Of a stretch of 64,000 bases of DNA, positions 52,432-61,202 are shown piece by piece. The stretch comes from Bog-756 sp049517675 (GTDB lineage: Bacteria; Actinomycetota; Acidimicrobiia; Acidimicrobiales; RAAP-2): assembly GCA_049517675.1 (NCBI GenBank), contig JBEKRV010000016.1, positions 1-64,000 on the forward strand, in the 5' to 3' direction. Position numbers and translations under genes: made by a program. Under the pieces are notes generated by a model that had not been told where the DNA came from, ran no database searches, and was given only the letters and a program-made list of their open reading frames with translations. Numbering within the stretch: the stretch's first letter is position 1; every line of letters starts with the position of its first letter.

Positions 52432-53483
52432 GCGAGCACACGGTTTCCAGGTCATCGAAGGTCCGCCGCTTCAATCCGGACCGGGACGTCGCCGACTGGC
52501 ACGGTCGGTACGAGCCCTACGACCTGGTCAAGGAGTTCCTCATCGCCCTGCTCGTGGTGGTCATCCTGGTCGTCGGGCTGGCCGTCGTGTTCGGCTCACC
52601 CGATGACGCGCCGGTGACGGTCAAGTCGTGGTCGACCTCCGATCCGGTGGACTTCGCCCAGACCGCGATCACCGAGCTCGACGGAACGAGTGGGACGGCG
52701 ACCTACGGGCCGCCCTACAACACCAACGGCACCTCCCAGTCGATCGGACCGTTCTCCCCCGAGGACTGGATGGGGGTCCACCATCCGATCGACACCGCCC
52801 AGGACTACGTCCTCGGGCCGCTCGCCACGCTGCCCGACGACCCCCAGGCCCGGGCGGCGGTCGCCCGGTACACGTCGGCGTCCCCCGCCCAGCAGGCGAC
52901 GTGGACGGCGGCCTACGAGAAGGCGGTGGCCAACGCCACGTACACCGACGGCAGATTGGTCGTGCCCGCCGGCGGCTACGGCCCGGTCGGGCCCATCATC
53001 GGCTCGCTGACCTCGATGGCCCGCAGTGGGGCGCTCGACGGCGCACTGCTCAGCTCCCGCCAGTTCTACGGAACCGACTACACCAAGCCGCTCCTGTTCG
53101 TGGCCGACGGCCAGTACCTGGCCAACCTGGCCACCAACGACCACCTGGCGGGCGACCAGTGGGGGATGATGAACGAGACGGGCAACTGGCCGGGCCAGGC
53201 CTGGCTGTGGTTGTACACCCTCTGGTACCAGGTCCCCCCGATGAACACGTCGTCCAGCGGGGACCTGCAGGTGTTCAGCATCATGATCATCCTCACCATC
53301 CTGCTCGCCGTGCTGCCGTTCATCCCCGGGCTCCGGTCCATACCCCGGTGGTCCCGCGTCTACCGACTCATCTGGCGGAACCACTACCGGGAGGTCGAGC
53401 GTCCGACCGGTGTCTCGGGGAGGTCGTCCGATCAACCGCTGGTCGGCGGAGGGGCCCGGGCCCCGACCACGGTCCCGGGCTGA
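52428..53483 (+). CDS. Membrane protein partner of the cytochrome b subunit
   Basis: 351 residues. A membrane helix at about residues 35-57 (LIALLVVVILVVGLAVVFG), a polar domain of about 210 residues predicted outside the membrane, and one or two helices near residues 262-305 (including FSIMIILTILLAVLPFIPGL). The C-terminal stretch has the position and rough pattern of subunit IV of b6f complexes, but the large extracytoplasmic insert is not part of it. There is no cysteine at all, so no c-type heme and no Rieske cluster. The start overlaps the cytochrome b stop by four bases. Confidence 0.75.
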   Translation: MSEHTVSRSSKVRRFNPDRDVADWHGRYEPYDLVKEFLIALLVVVILVVGLAVVFGSPDDAPVTVKSWSTSDPVDFAQTAITELDGTSGTATYGPPYNTNGTSQSIGPFSPEDWMGVHHPIDTAQDYVLGPLATLPDDPQARAAVARYTSASPAQQATWTAAYEKAVANATYTDGRLVVPAGGYGPVGPIIGSLTSMARSGALDGALLSSRQFYGTDYTKPLLFVADGQYLANLATNDHLAGDQWGMMNETGNWPGQAWLWLYTLWYQVPPMNTSSSGDLQVFSIMIILTILLAVLPFIPGLRSIPRWSRVYRLIWRNHYREVERPTGVSGRSSDQPLVGGGARAPTTVPG

Positions 53484-53507
53484 CCGACCGGGGCCACCGC
53501 GTCGGGT

Positions 53508-53524
53508 CCTCGTGCGCTACGAGG
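53508..53524. terminator. Hairpin between the cytochrome operon and the convergent gene
   Basis: CCTCGT and ACGAGG flank GCGCT; the hairpin includes the stop codon of the minus-strand gene. Confidence 0.45.
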
Positions 53525-54311
53525 GTCCCCGCTCGGCCCGCAGGACGGCGACCAGCCGGGCCACGTCGCTGGCGTCGATGCGCTCGGCCGCCTTCACCGA
53601 GGCCTTCCCCAGCACCGACCCGAACGGGAGCGCGTCGACGATCCCGCGACCGGCCCATCGGCGGATCAGGCGGAACTCCGTCGACCGGGCGAGCATCCGC
53701 TCGTCGACCACCTTCCCCCTGGACATGAGGGCGGCGTTGGTCAGGCGCCGTACCTCCCCCGGGGTCGTCGCCATGCCCAGTCGATCGAGCCGGCGGACCA
53801 GGAACGAGCCGGTGTTGTACCAGTCGCAGACCCCGTGGACGAGTGCTGCCACCTGGCCGACGACACCGTCGATGGCCATGGCCAGGAGGGGGCCGCCCTC
53901 GAGGGTCGAGGCCGACGCCGCACCGACGAGGGCGAGCTGCAGAGCCCCCACCGCGGTGCCGATGGAACGGTTCTGCCGGGCGGCGAGCTCCTCCACCCCG
54001 ACGGTGTCGTAGAGCACGGCCGGGTGGTCGACGACCTGGGTGGACATCCAGTCGAGCAGACGGGGCGGGGCCGCGGCGACCCGGGCCCGGACCCGCCACA
54101 GCCGTCGCGGCCCCGCCGTCAGGGCCTCCCGCCCGATGTCGCCGAACGCCGCTTCGAGCTCGGCGGACGCCCCCGCAGGGAGGCCGTCCGGTGCGAGCAG
54201 CGTCCGCACCCCGCGGGCGAAGGCCGCCCGGGCCCGGGCCAGACGGGCGCCACCACGGACCGGACCGGATTCTCCGGCGTCCCCGGTCGGGTCGTTCGGC
54301 GCGTCGGTCAC
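53517..54311 (-). CDS. Hypothetical alanine-rich protein
   Basis: 264 residues, not recognised with confidence. The middle part (about residues 105-165), ARQNRSIGTAVGALQLALVG through LLAMAIDGVVGQVAALVHGV, is hydrophobic and could be two membrane-associated helices, somewhat like EcsC-type proteins. The rest is helical and charged. Start taken as the GTG at 54311; a TTG at 54347 is also in frame. It is divergent from the APC permease gene and could share its control region. Confidence 0.65.
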   Translation of the reverse strand: MTDAPNDPTGDAGESGPVRGGARLARARAAFARGVRTLLAPDGLPAGASAELEAAFGDIGREALTAGPRRLWRVRARVAAAPPRLLDWMSTQVVDHPAVLYDTVGVEELAARQNRSIGTAVGALQLALVGAASASTLEGGPLLAMAIDGVVGQVAALVHGVCDWYNTGSFLVRRLDRLGMATTPGEVRRLTNAALMSRGKVVDERMLARSTEFRLIRRWAGRGIVDALPFGSVLGKASVKAAERIDASDVARLVAVLRAERGPS

Positions 54312-54397
54312 ACCGCCGAGTCTGGTGAGCCCGGGGCGGCGGGGCAAGCCGCCGTTTCGGTGTCGGCGGCCCGTCGCCCCGGACGGAGCGGTGTCCG

Positions 54398-54414
54398 GTG
54401 ATGCTTGACATCAC
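54398..54414. promoter_or_regulatory. Inverted repeat 1 upstream of the APC permease, overlapping a TTGACA box
   Basis: GTGATGCTTGACATCAC is a 6-5-6 inverted repeat. It contains a consensus -35 box, TTGACA (54405-54410); 17 bases on, TAGGCC (54428-54433) is a weak -10. A regulator bound here would cover the promoter. Confidence 0.5.
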
Positions 54415-54438
54415 TTCGGGCAGGGCCTAGGCCTGTGC

Positions 54439-54455
54439 AGAACTTTATGAGTTCT
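54439..54455. promoter_or_regulatory. Inverted repeat 2 upstream of the APC permease
   Basis: AGAACTTTATGAGTTCT is a 6-5-6 inverted repeat at the expected start of transcription, in an AT-rich patch. Its sequence differs from repeat 1 but the geometry is the same. Confidence 0.45.
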
Positions 54456-54458
54456 TTA

Positions 54459-54479
54459 CGGGGGTGATCAGCACCCCCG
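54459..54479. promoter_or_regulatory. Inverted repeat 3 (leader hairpin) upstream of the APC permease
   Basis: CGGGGGTG and CACCCCCG flank ATCAG, an 8-5-8 inverted repeat ending about 10 bases before the ribosome binding site. In RNA it would be a stable hairpin that could limit translation or end transcription. Confidence 0.45.
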
Positions 54480-54498
54480 AGCGAAGACGGGAGTGCGC

Positions 54499-56118
54499 GT
54501 GGACGACCGACAGGATCTCGACCGACCGACCGGAGGGCCCGGCGCCTCCACCGCAGCTGCGGTGATGGACGCCGACACCCGGCGCCTCCACGAGCTCGGG
54601 TACGCACAGGAGCTCAAGCGGGGCATGGGGGGCTTCTCCAACTTCGCCATCTCCTTCTCGATCATCTCGATCCTGACCGGCGGGATCACCACCTACTACC
54701 TCGGCATGGACGCCGGCGGCCCCCTGGTCATCACGACCGGATGGTTCATCGTCGGCGCCTTCGTGCTCTGCGTCGGACTGGGCATGGCCGAGATCTGCTC
54801 CGCCTACCCGACAGCCGGCGGCCTCTACTACTGGTCGGCCCAGCTCGCACCCAAGAACAAGGCCGCTTGGTCGTGGGCTTGCGGCTGGTTCAACCTGGTC
54901 GGACAGGTGGCCGTGACCGCATCGATCGACTACGGGCTCGCCACCTATGTCGCCTTCCTCCTCTCGCTCTACTCCAACAGCTTCCACTCGACCGTCAAGT
55001 GGATCCTGGTCTTCTACGCCGTGATCCTGGCCGCTCACGGCCTGCTCAACACCTTCCGGGTGAAGCTGGTGGGCATGCTGGCCGACGTCAGCGCGTGGTG
55101 GCACCTCATCGGCACGGTGGTGATCGTCGTGGCCCTCGTCGCCATCCCGAGCCACCACCAGAGCGTCAGCTTCCTGTTCCACAGCGAGAACCTGACCGGG
55201 TGGACCGGGCCCTTCGCCGGGGTCTACGCCTTCGCCATCGGACTGCTGCTCGCCCAGTACACCCTCACCGGGTACGACGCCTCGGCCCACATGACCGAGG
55301 AGACACACGTCGCCGCCAAGGAGGGGCCGAAGGGCATCGTGCGGGCCATCTACATCTCGATCATCGCCGGATTCATCCTCAACCTGGCCATGACTCTGGC
55401 CATCCAGGGCGGCCCGAAGGACTATGCGGCGCTCGCCGGCAACGGCGCCACCGCCGGTGGCCAGCTCTTCGTCGACGCCATCACCGGCCAGGGAGGCAAG
55501 CTGCTGGTGATCATCTCGATGGTGGCGATGTTCTTCTGCGGCATGGCCTCGGTGACCGCCAACTCGCGGATGATCTACGCCTTCTCGCGTGACGGCGCCG
55601 TGCCCGGCCACAAGCTGTGGCACCGGCTCCACCCGGACACCCGGACACCGGTCAACGCCGTGTGGATGGCCGTCGTCGTCGCCTTCCTCCTGGGCGTCCC
55701 GTCGCTCTACCAGGTCGGCAACTACTCGGTGGCCTTCTTCGCCATCGTCGCCATCGGGACCATCGGCCTCTACGTGGCCTACGGCATCCCCATCTTCCTC
55801 CGGCTGCGCGCCGGCGACAGCTTCGAACCGGGGCCGTGGAACCTGGGCAGGTGGTCCAAGCCCATCGGCTACATCGCGGTGATCTGGGTGGTGGTGATCG
55901 CCATCCTGTTCGTCTCCCCGTCCTTCTACCCGTGGACCACGGCCGCCAACTTCAATTGGGCGGGACCCGTCTTCGTCGCCGTCATGGCGGCGGTGTTGAT
56001 CTGGTACGCCGTCTCCGCCCACAAGTGGTTCACGGGCCCGAAGATCCAGGGCTCCGAGGACGCCCTCGAGGAGATCGAGGAAGAGTACGCCGAGGGCATC
56101 GTCCCCCCGGAGTCCTGA
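54499..56118 (+). CDS. APC-superfamily amino acid / amine permease
   Basis: 539 residues, about 12 membrane helices, of the amino acid-polyamine-organocation superfamily, closest in pattern to the GABA/choline/amino acid permease group. Seen: ELKRGMGGFSNFAISFSIISI at the first helix, GGPLVITTGWFIVGAFVL, CSAYPTAGGLYYWSAQLAP, and the helix-6 type block TGYDASAHMTEET. The tail is acidic. The GTG at 54499 has GGGAG five bases before it; a GTG at 54493 is also in frame. Three inverted repeats upstream suggest tight control by substrate. Confidence 0.9.
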   Translation: MDDRQDLDRPTGGPGASTAAAVMDADTRRLHELGYAQELKRGMGGFSNFAISFSIISILTGGITTYYLGMDAGGPLVITTGWFIVGAFVLCVGLGMAEICSAYPTAGGLYYWSAQLAPKNKAAWSWACGWFNLVGQVAVTASIDYGLATYVAFLLSLYSNSFHSTVKWILVFYAVILAAHGLLNTFRVKLVGMLADVSAWWHLIGTVVIVVALVAIPSHHQSVSFLFHSENLTGWTGPFAGVYAFAIGLLLAQYTLTGYDASAHMTEETHVAAKEGPKGIVRAIYISIIAGFILNLAMTLAIQGGPKDYAALAGNGATAGGQLFVDAITGQGGKLLVIISMVAMFFCGMASVTANSRMIYAFSRDGAVPGHKLWHRLHPDTRTPVNAVWMAVVVAFLLGVPSLYQVGNYSVAFFAIVAIGTIGLYVAYGIPIFLRLRAGDSFEPGPWNLGRWSKPIGYIAVIWVVVIAILFVSPSFYPWTTAANFNWAGPVFVAVMAAVLIWYAVSAHKWFTGPKIQGSEDALEEIEEEYAEGIVPPES

Positions 56119-56201
56119 TCGCGTCGACGGGCGGCCCCGGTCGCCGGTAACGTCGGTCGTCGACCCGGGACGACGTCCCGGGACAGGGGCGAAGGGGAGT
56201 C

Positions 56202-57773
56202 ATGGCACTGGACATCGGCCGCAGGGCGTTCGAACGCGAGGTGCGTCGCGCCCACGTCGAAGGACGACCCGTACCGACGGTGGCGATCGTCGGTGCCGGC
56301 CTGTCCGGATTGGCCGCGGCCGCCCAGCTGGTGCGCTCGGGTGTGCGCGGCTTCACGATCATCGAGCAGTCCGCCGGGGTCGGCGGGACCTGGAGGGACA
56401 ACGTCTACCCGGGGGCGGCGTGCGACGTACCCTCCCACCTGTACTCGTTCTCGTTCGCCCAGAAGCGGGACTGGACCCGCAGGTTCGCCGAGCAGCCCGA
56501 GATCCTCTCGTACGCGGAGGATCTGGTCGAGCGGTACCGACTCGGTCCGCACCTCCGGCTCACAACGACGGTCGACGCCGCCCGGTTCGACGAGTCGGAC
56601 GGTTCCTGGCACCTCGACCTGCGGTCCCCGGAAGGGGTCGAGCAGCTGTCGGCGGACGCCGTGGTCTTCGCCTGCGGTCAGCTCAACCGTCCCCGTCTTC
56701 CCGACGTCGAGGGGGTGGAGGGATTCGCCGGACCCTGGTGGCACTCGGCCCGTTGGGACCACTCGGTGGACGTCACCGGCAAACGGGTGGCCGTGGTCGG
56801 CACCGGTGCCAGCGCCATCCAGTTCGTCCCTCCGGTGGCGGCGACGGCCGCCTCGACCACCATCTTCCAACGGAGCCCCAACTACGTCGGACCGAAGAAG
56901 GACCACCCCTACCGGACCGGCACCCGCCGACTGATGGAGCGGGTCGGAGCCCTGCGGACGGCCCACCGGTGGTGGATCTACTGGAGCCTCGAGGCGCGCT
57001 GGCTGTGCTTCCGGCGTGACAGCTGGGCCGGGAAGCAGCTCCAGTCCATGTTCGCCAAGGGAATCCGGGAGGGCGTGGTGTCCGACCGCCTCCCCGAACA
57101 CGCGGTCGTCCCCGACTACCCGATCGGCTGCAAACGGATCCTCATCTCGAACGACTGGTACCCGGCCCTCCTGCGATCCGACGTCACCGTGGTCGACTCG
57201 GCGGTCGTCCGGGTCGAGCCGGATGCCGTGGTCACCGCCGACGGTGTCCGCCATCCGACGGAGGTGCTCATCTTCGGGACGGGGTTCTCCACTACCGACT
57301 TCCTGTCCCACATCCCGATCACCGGGGTCGGCGAGCGGCACCTCGCCGACGCCTGGTCGGCGGGGGCCCACGCCTACAAAGGCACCGCCGTGGCCGGATT
57401 CCCCAACTGTTACGTGCTCTACGGACCGAACACCAACCTCGGCCACAACTCGATCCTGTTCATGGTGGAACGCCAGCTGAACCTGGTCCTGCAGGCTCTG
57501 GCCCTGCAGACCTCGGCATCCACCGGATCGGCCACGCCCGCGGTGTCCGTGCGGGACTCCGCCTACGAGCGTGACGACCGGCACACCCAGCGGATGGTGG
57601 CGGCGACGGCGTGGGCGGCCAGCTGCACCAGCTGGTACAAGAACACGTCCGGGCGGATCACCAACAATTGGCCCAGCTGGACCGTCCGGTACTGGTGGGA
57701 CACGTTGACACTCCGCCCCCGCGACTTCGTGGTCTCCTCGAAGGCGCCGGCGACCCGACCACGGAGCGGCTGA
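56202..57773 (+). CDS. Baeyer-Villiger-type flavin monooxygenase
   Basis: 523-residue FAD/NADPH monooxygenase. First dinucleotide motif GAGLSGL near residue 31, the block GVGGTWRDNVYPGAACDVPSH, the Baeyer-Villiger fingerprint FxGxxxHxxxW as FAGPWWHSARWD near residue 184, and the second nucleotide motif GTGASA just after it. Late blocks FGTGFST and YGPNTNLGHNS are typical. It would insert oxygen into a ketone or oxidise a soft heteroatom; the substrate is unknown. Together with P450, VOC and SDR genes it adds to an oxidative-catabolism profile. Confidence 0.92.
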   Translation: MALDIGRRAFEREVRRAHVEGRPVPTVAIVGAGLSGLAAAAQLVRSGVRGFTIIEQSAGVGGTWRDNVYPGAACDVPSHLYSFSFAQKRDWTRRFAEQPEILSYAEDLVERYRLGPHLRLTTTVDAARFDESDGSWHLDLRSPEGVEQLSADAVVFACGQLNRPRLPDVEGVEGFAGPWWHSARWDHSVDVTGKRVAVVGTGASAIQFVPPVAATAASTTIFQRSPNYVGPKKDHPYRTGTRRLMERVGALRTAHRWWIYWSLEARWLCFRRDSWAGKQLQSMFAKGIREGVVSDRLPEHAVVPDYPIGCKRILISNDWYPALLRSDVTVVDSAVVRVEPDAVVTADGVRHPTEVLIFGTGFSTTDFLSHIPITGVGERHLADAWSAGAHAYKGTAVAGFPNCYVLYGPNTNLGHNSILFMVERQLNLVLQALALQTSASTGSATPAVSVRDSAYERDDRHTQRMVAATAWAASCTSWYKNTSGRITNNWPSWTVRYWWDTLTLRPRDFVVSSKAPATRPRSG

Positions 57774-57806
57774 GCGGTCGAACCGGTCCGACCCGCGGCC
57801 GTGACC

Positions 57807-57823
57807 ACCCGGGACGCCCGGGT
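57807..57823. terminator. Hairpin between the monooxygenase and pirin genes
   Basis: ACCCGGG-ACG-CCCGGGT, a perfect 7-bp stem, lies centrally in the 62-base gap between convergent genes. Confidence 0.5.
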
Positions 57824-57835
57824 CCGAGCTCCCGG

Positions 57836-58801
57836 TCAGAACCCCGAGACGTGGTCCGGGATCCGGCCCATCCTGCCGGCCTGGAAGTCCTCGAAGGCCT
57901 GTGCGACCTCGTCCTTGGTGTTCATGACGAACGGCCCGTAGGCGAAGACCGGCTCGCCGATCGGCCGACCGCCGAGGACGAGCACGTCGAATTCCGGAGT
58001 GCGCTCCGAAGGCGTGGCCGACGCCGCGAAGGTGATCGAGTCGCCGGGGCCGAAGACGGCGAGCTGACCCGAGGTCACCGGCCGGCGGTCCTCGCCCACC
58101 GAGCCGTCACCGGACAGGACGTAGACGAGCGCGTTGAACGCCGGGTCCCAGGGGATCGTCACCGATGCGCCCGTTGCCACCGTGGCGTGCATCATGGCCA
58201 CCGGCGAGTGAGTCGACCCCGGCCCCTCGTGCCCGTCGAGGGTCCCGGCGACCAGGCGGAGCAGTGCCCCACCGTCCGGTGTGGTGAGCAGCGCCACGTT
58301 CCCACTGGCGATGTCCTGGTAGGCCGGCGGGATCATCTTGTCCACCCGGGGCAGGTTCACCCAGAGCTGGATCCCGTGGAACAGGCCTCCGGACACCACC
58401 AGCTCCTCGGGCGGCGCCTCGATGTGGAGGATGCCCGACCCGGCCGTCATCCACTGGGTGTCGCCGTTGGTGATGAGGCCCCCGCCGCCGATCGAATCCT
58501 GGTGGCGGAAGGTCCCGTCGATCATGTAGGTGACCGTCTCGAACCCGCGGTGGGGATGCCACGGCGTGCCCTTGGGCTCGCCCGGGGCGTACTCGATCTC
58601 GCCCATCTGGTCCATGTGGACGAACGGGTCCAGGTGCGCCCGGTCGACCCCGGCGAAGGCCCGTCGGACGGGGAATCCCTCGCCCTCGAGCCCACCGGGG
58701 GCCGTCGTCACGCCGAGCACCGGTCGGCCTCTGGTGACAGCCGGATCGGGCTTCTCCAGGCGGGGAAGGGTCAGAACGTCGTCAACGGTCACTGCCGGCA
58801 T
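57836..58801 (-). CDS. Pirin-family protein
   Basis: 321-residue bicupin of the pirin family, some members of which are quercetin 2,3-dioxygenases or redox-sensing regulators. The N-terminal cupin has the metal residues in GTPWHPHRGFETVTYMIDG and, further on, Glu in GILHIEAPPEE. The C-terminal cupin ends with FVMNTKDEVAQAFEDFQAG. GAGGAG is seven bases before the ATG at 58801. An inverted repeat, GTTGTG/CACAAC, lies upstream. The enzymatic role cannot be assigned. Confidence 0.92.
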   Translation of the reverse strand: MPAVTVDDVLTLPRLEKPDPAVTRGRPVLGVTTAPGGLEGEGFPVRRAFAGVDRAHLDPFVHMDQMGEIEYAPGEPKGTPWHPHRGFETVTYMIDGTFRHQDSIGGGGLITNGDTQWMTAGSGILHIEAPPEELVVSGGLFHGIQLWVNLPRVDKMIPPAYQDIASGNVALLTTPDGGALLRLVAGTLDGHEGPGSTHSPVAMMHATVATGASVTIPWDPAFNALVYVLSGDGSVGEDRRPVTSGQLAVFGPGDSITFAASATPSERTPEFDVLVLGGRPIGEPVFAYGPFVMNTKDEVAQAFEDFQAGRMGRIPDHVSGF

Positions 58802-58877
58802 GGTCGTACTCCTCACGTCCGGGGGGTCCACCAGCCCGGGGCACTCCCGGGCTCGCCCTGCCCTTCCCCCAACACTA

Positions 58878-58891
58878 GTTGTGCACACAAC
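58878..58891. promoter_or_regulatory. Inverted repeat between pirin and the RodZ-like gene
   Basis: GTTGTG-CA-CACAAC, arms of six, in the 180-base divergent region. Layout of this kind is common for MarR-type regulators, which often control pirin genes. It also contains TTGTGCACA, one base off an actinobacterial DnaA box, probably by chance. Confidence 0.4.
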
Positions 58892-58981
58892 ATTCCGCGG
58901 TCCCGTTTGTGACCTTCGGCAGGGCCATTCCCCCCATCGTGGCAGGTACGCTTGGTGTAGGCATCTACCAGGAGACGGCAC

Positions 58982-60082
58982 GTGATCCGGTCACGAGGCG
59001 GAATGACGCGTCGCGGCGGCGACGGTCGAGACGGAGGATTGGATCCACCCGCCGAATCGGTCGGGACCCAGCTCCGCCGGGCGCGGGAGGAGCGCGGTCT
59101 CGATCTGCTGGCCGTGCACGACCGGCTGGGACGCCCGATCACCCAGATCGAGGCTCTGGAGACCGGCGACATGGCCTCGTTCCCCGACGAGACCCTGGCC
59201 GTTTCCGTCCTCCGGCGCTATGCCACCTTCCTCGGCCTCGACGGGGACGACCTCGCCGATCAATTCGTCGCCTCCCGCAGCCCGCTCGACGACGAGCAGG
59301 GCGCCGAACGCCGCGTGGCCGCCCTCACCAGCGTGGGCGCCGCCGTGACCACCGGTCCCGAGCATCTGCGTGCCTACACCGAGACGGGCGAGGTCCCCCA
59401 GATCGGCCGTCGCGGCGCCGTGGCGGCCGACTCGTCGGGGAACCTCGACCACCCGGTCTCCTCCGGGCCACCCACCGGGACCTTCCCCGTCGTCCCCCGC
59501 TCCGATCTGCGCCGGAGCCGCCGGACGGTGGCCCGCGCCAGGCGGAGCATGCGCGCACCCACCTCGCTCAAGGTCGTCACCTGGTTCGCCGCACTCCTGC
59601 TCGTGGTGGTCGCCGTCGGATTCGTCCTGCAGGCCACGTCACCGCAGGTCCTGGCCAACGCGCACATCCTGCGGGTCGTCCCCGCCGGGTCGGTGGAGTC
59701 GTCCGCCGGCGGATCGTCCACGGCCGGTCCGTCCGGATCCACGGTCACAACCTCGGCCCCGCACGCGCACCAGACGTTCCCGGTGCAGCCCGCAGGGTCC
59801 ACCCCGTCGAGCGCTGCCTACACCGTGGCCAGCTCGAAATTCGATGTCGTGGTGGCCATCACCGGACCGTGTTGGGTGCAGGTCACCAGCTCCTCCTCAC
59901 CCGACCCGTTGCTGAGCGGTGTACAGCCCGGTGGCAAGGTGCTCCGCTTCCCCGACGACGGGGTCATGAGCGTCGAGGTCGGATCGACCGCGGTGCTCGT
60001 CGGGATCACCATCAAGGGGAAGAACGAGTTCACCACGACGCCCAAGGCGATCCCGTTCACCTACACGTTCGCTCCGGCCTGA
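58982..60082 (+). CDS. RodZ-like helix-turn-helix membrane protein (DUF4115)
   Basis: 366 residues. An N-terminal helix-turn-helix (about residues 28-95) of the HTH_25 type, as in RodZ, with VGTQLRRAREERGLDL and ITQIEALETGDMASFP; a disordered Ser/Pro-rich linker; one membrane helix near 200-222; a Ser/Thr-rich stretch; and an outer beta domain of DUF4115 type (about 280-366). RodZ links MreB to the wall-synthesis machinery in rods; in actinobacteria without MreB the role is less clear. GTG start with AGGAG seven bases upstream. Confidence 0.85.
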   Translation: MIRSRGGMTRRGGDGRDGGLDPPAESVGTQLRRAREERGLDLLAVHDRLGRPITQIEALETGDMASFPDETLAVSVLRRYATFLGLDGDDLADQFVASRSPLDDEQGAERRVAALTSVGAAVTTGPEHLRAYTETGEVPQIGRRGAVAADSSGNLDHPVSSGPPTGTFPVVPRSDLRRSRRTVARARRSMRAPTSLKVVTWFAALLLVVVAVGFVLQATSPQVLANAHILRVVPAGSVESSAGGSSTAGPSGSTVTTSAPHAHQTFPVQPAGSTPSSAAYTVASSKFDVVVAITGPCWVQVTSSSSPDPLLSGVQPGGKVLRFPDDGVMSVEVGSTAVLVGITIKGKNEFTTTPKAIPFTYTFAPA

Positions 60083-60104
60083 GTCCGTCCACCCCGTGTA
60101 CGTC

Positions 60105-60124
60105 CGCCCGTCCGCGGGTGGGCG
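60105..60124. terminator. Hairpin between the RodZ-like and CtaG-like genes
   Basis: CGCCC and GGGCG, with inner CCG/CGG pairs, lie in the gap between convergent genes. Confidence 0.35.
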
Positions 60125-60125
60125 A

Positions 60126-61049
60126 TCAGTAGTCGACGCCCGCCTGCATGTCGCTGGTCCCCACCGGCGTGAGCGTCGTGCCGGCGGCTGCGTAGGAGGC
60201 GTCCAGCTCGGCGTCGATCCGCGCCGTCCGACGGCTCTCGAAGCGCATCCACTGGACGAAGATCGGGATGAGGGCGAGGAAGGTGAAGGCCTCGGCGCCC
60301 ACCCACAGGATGCCGGCACCGGCGTGGGTGCTCGTCAGGCTGTACATCGAGGCGGCGGGGCGGGAGGCGGTGAGCAGCGCGAGCGCCAGGAACGATTCGA
60401 CCGGAACCCCGATGACCAGACTGATCATCTTCATGCCATGGCCCAATGGCCAGTGCGGGATGTAGTCGACCCCGACGATGGGCCACCAGAAGTGCATGGC
60501 GGCAACCAGGAAGGCGATGTTGACCAGGTCCATCAGCCACATGTGGTCCATGGCCACGCCGAGGGCCGAGGTCAGGAAGAAGGCGAACATCGAGAAGTAG
60601 TAGAGGAACGCCACCGGGATCGGGTGGCTCCACCACTTGAAGACGTTGGAGTTGAGCACCCGGAGCAGCCGCACCTTGGTGGCCCGGCTCGAGGTCTGCA
60701 GGGCCAGGGTCATCGGCGCCCCGAGAGCCAGCAGTGGCGGCGCCGTCACCATGAGCAGCAGGTGCTGGATCATGTGCGCCTGGAAGTAGCCCATGGTCAG
60801 CGAGGCCACCGGGGACTGCAGGGCCAGGTCCACCATGACCAGACCGGTCAGGAACGAGGACGTCCGCATCCAGCTCCACTCCCGACCCCTGGCCGACAGC
60901 GCCCACGTCGACTGGACGTACCACGCCCCGACCACGACCACCGTGACCAGGGCGAGGACCGCGAATGGACTGAAGTCCCACCGGGTCAGCAGCGTGTGGA
61001 GGTTGAGCGTGAGGCCGTGCGCATCGACGGCCCCGTTCGTGGCTGGCAC
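60126..61049 (-). CDS. CtaG-like (caa3-type) cytochrome oxidase assembly protein
   Basis: 307-residue membrane protein with about seven helices, of the caa3_CtaG family needed for copper delivery to cytochrome oxidase in Bacillus and related bacteria. The conserved His-containing blocks are visible: MGYFQAHMIQHLLLMVTAPP, VAMDHMWLMDLVNIAFLVAAMHFWWPIVG and HAGAGILWVG. The start is a GTG with no strong ribosome binding site. No oxidase genes are adjacent, though a cytochrome b operon lies 7 kb away. Confidence 0.89.
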   Translation of the reverse strand: MPATNGAVDAHGLTLNLHTLLTRWDFSPFAVLALVTVVVVGAWYVQSTWALSARGREWSWMRTSSFLTGLVMVDLALQSPVASLTMGYFQAHMIQHLLLMVTAPPLLALGAPMTLALQTSSRATKVRLLRVLNSNVFKWWSHPIPVAFLYYFSMFAFFLTSALGVAMDHMWLMDLVNIAFLVAAMHFWWPIVGVDYIPHWPLGHGMKMISLVIGVPVESFLALALLTASRPAASMYSLTSTHAGAGILWVGAEAFTFLALIPIFVQWMRFESRRTARIDAELDASYAAAGTTLTPVGTSDMQAGVDY

Positions 61050-61202
61050 CCCACCAGACTAGCGAGAACGCCCCCGGGCGCCCATTCGGACCGACGGGTC
61101 GCGGCCTGGCCATCCGCCCCACAGGCTCCCGGCCGCCACGGGTTAGCGTGTCCGGGGGCACCGACGAAGGGCAGGAACCATGGGAGAGGGACGGGCCCGC
61201 CG

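Noticed and set aside
58878..58891. TTGTGCACA considered as a DnaA box, since the trpG-pknB cluster is often near the origin.
   Set aside because: A single imperfect match, no cluster of boxes, no dnaA or dnaN, and the site is better explained as an operator-like inverted repeat.
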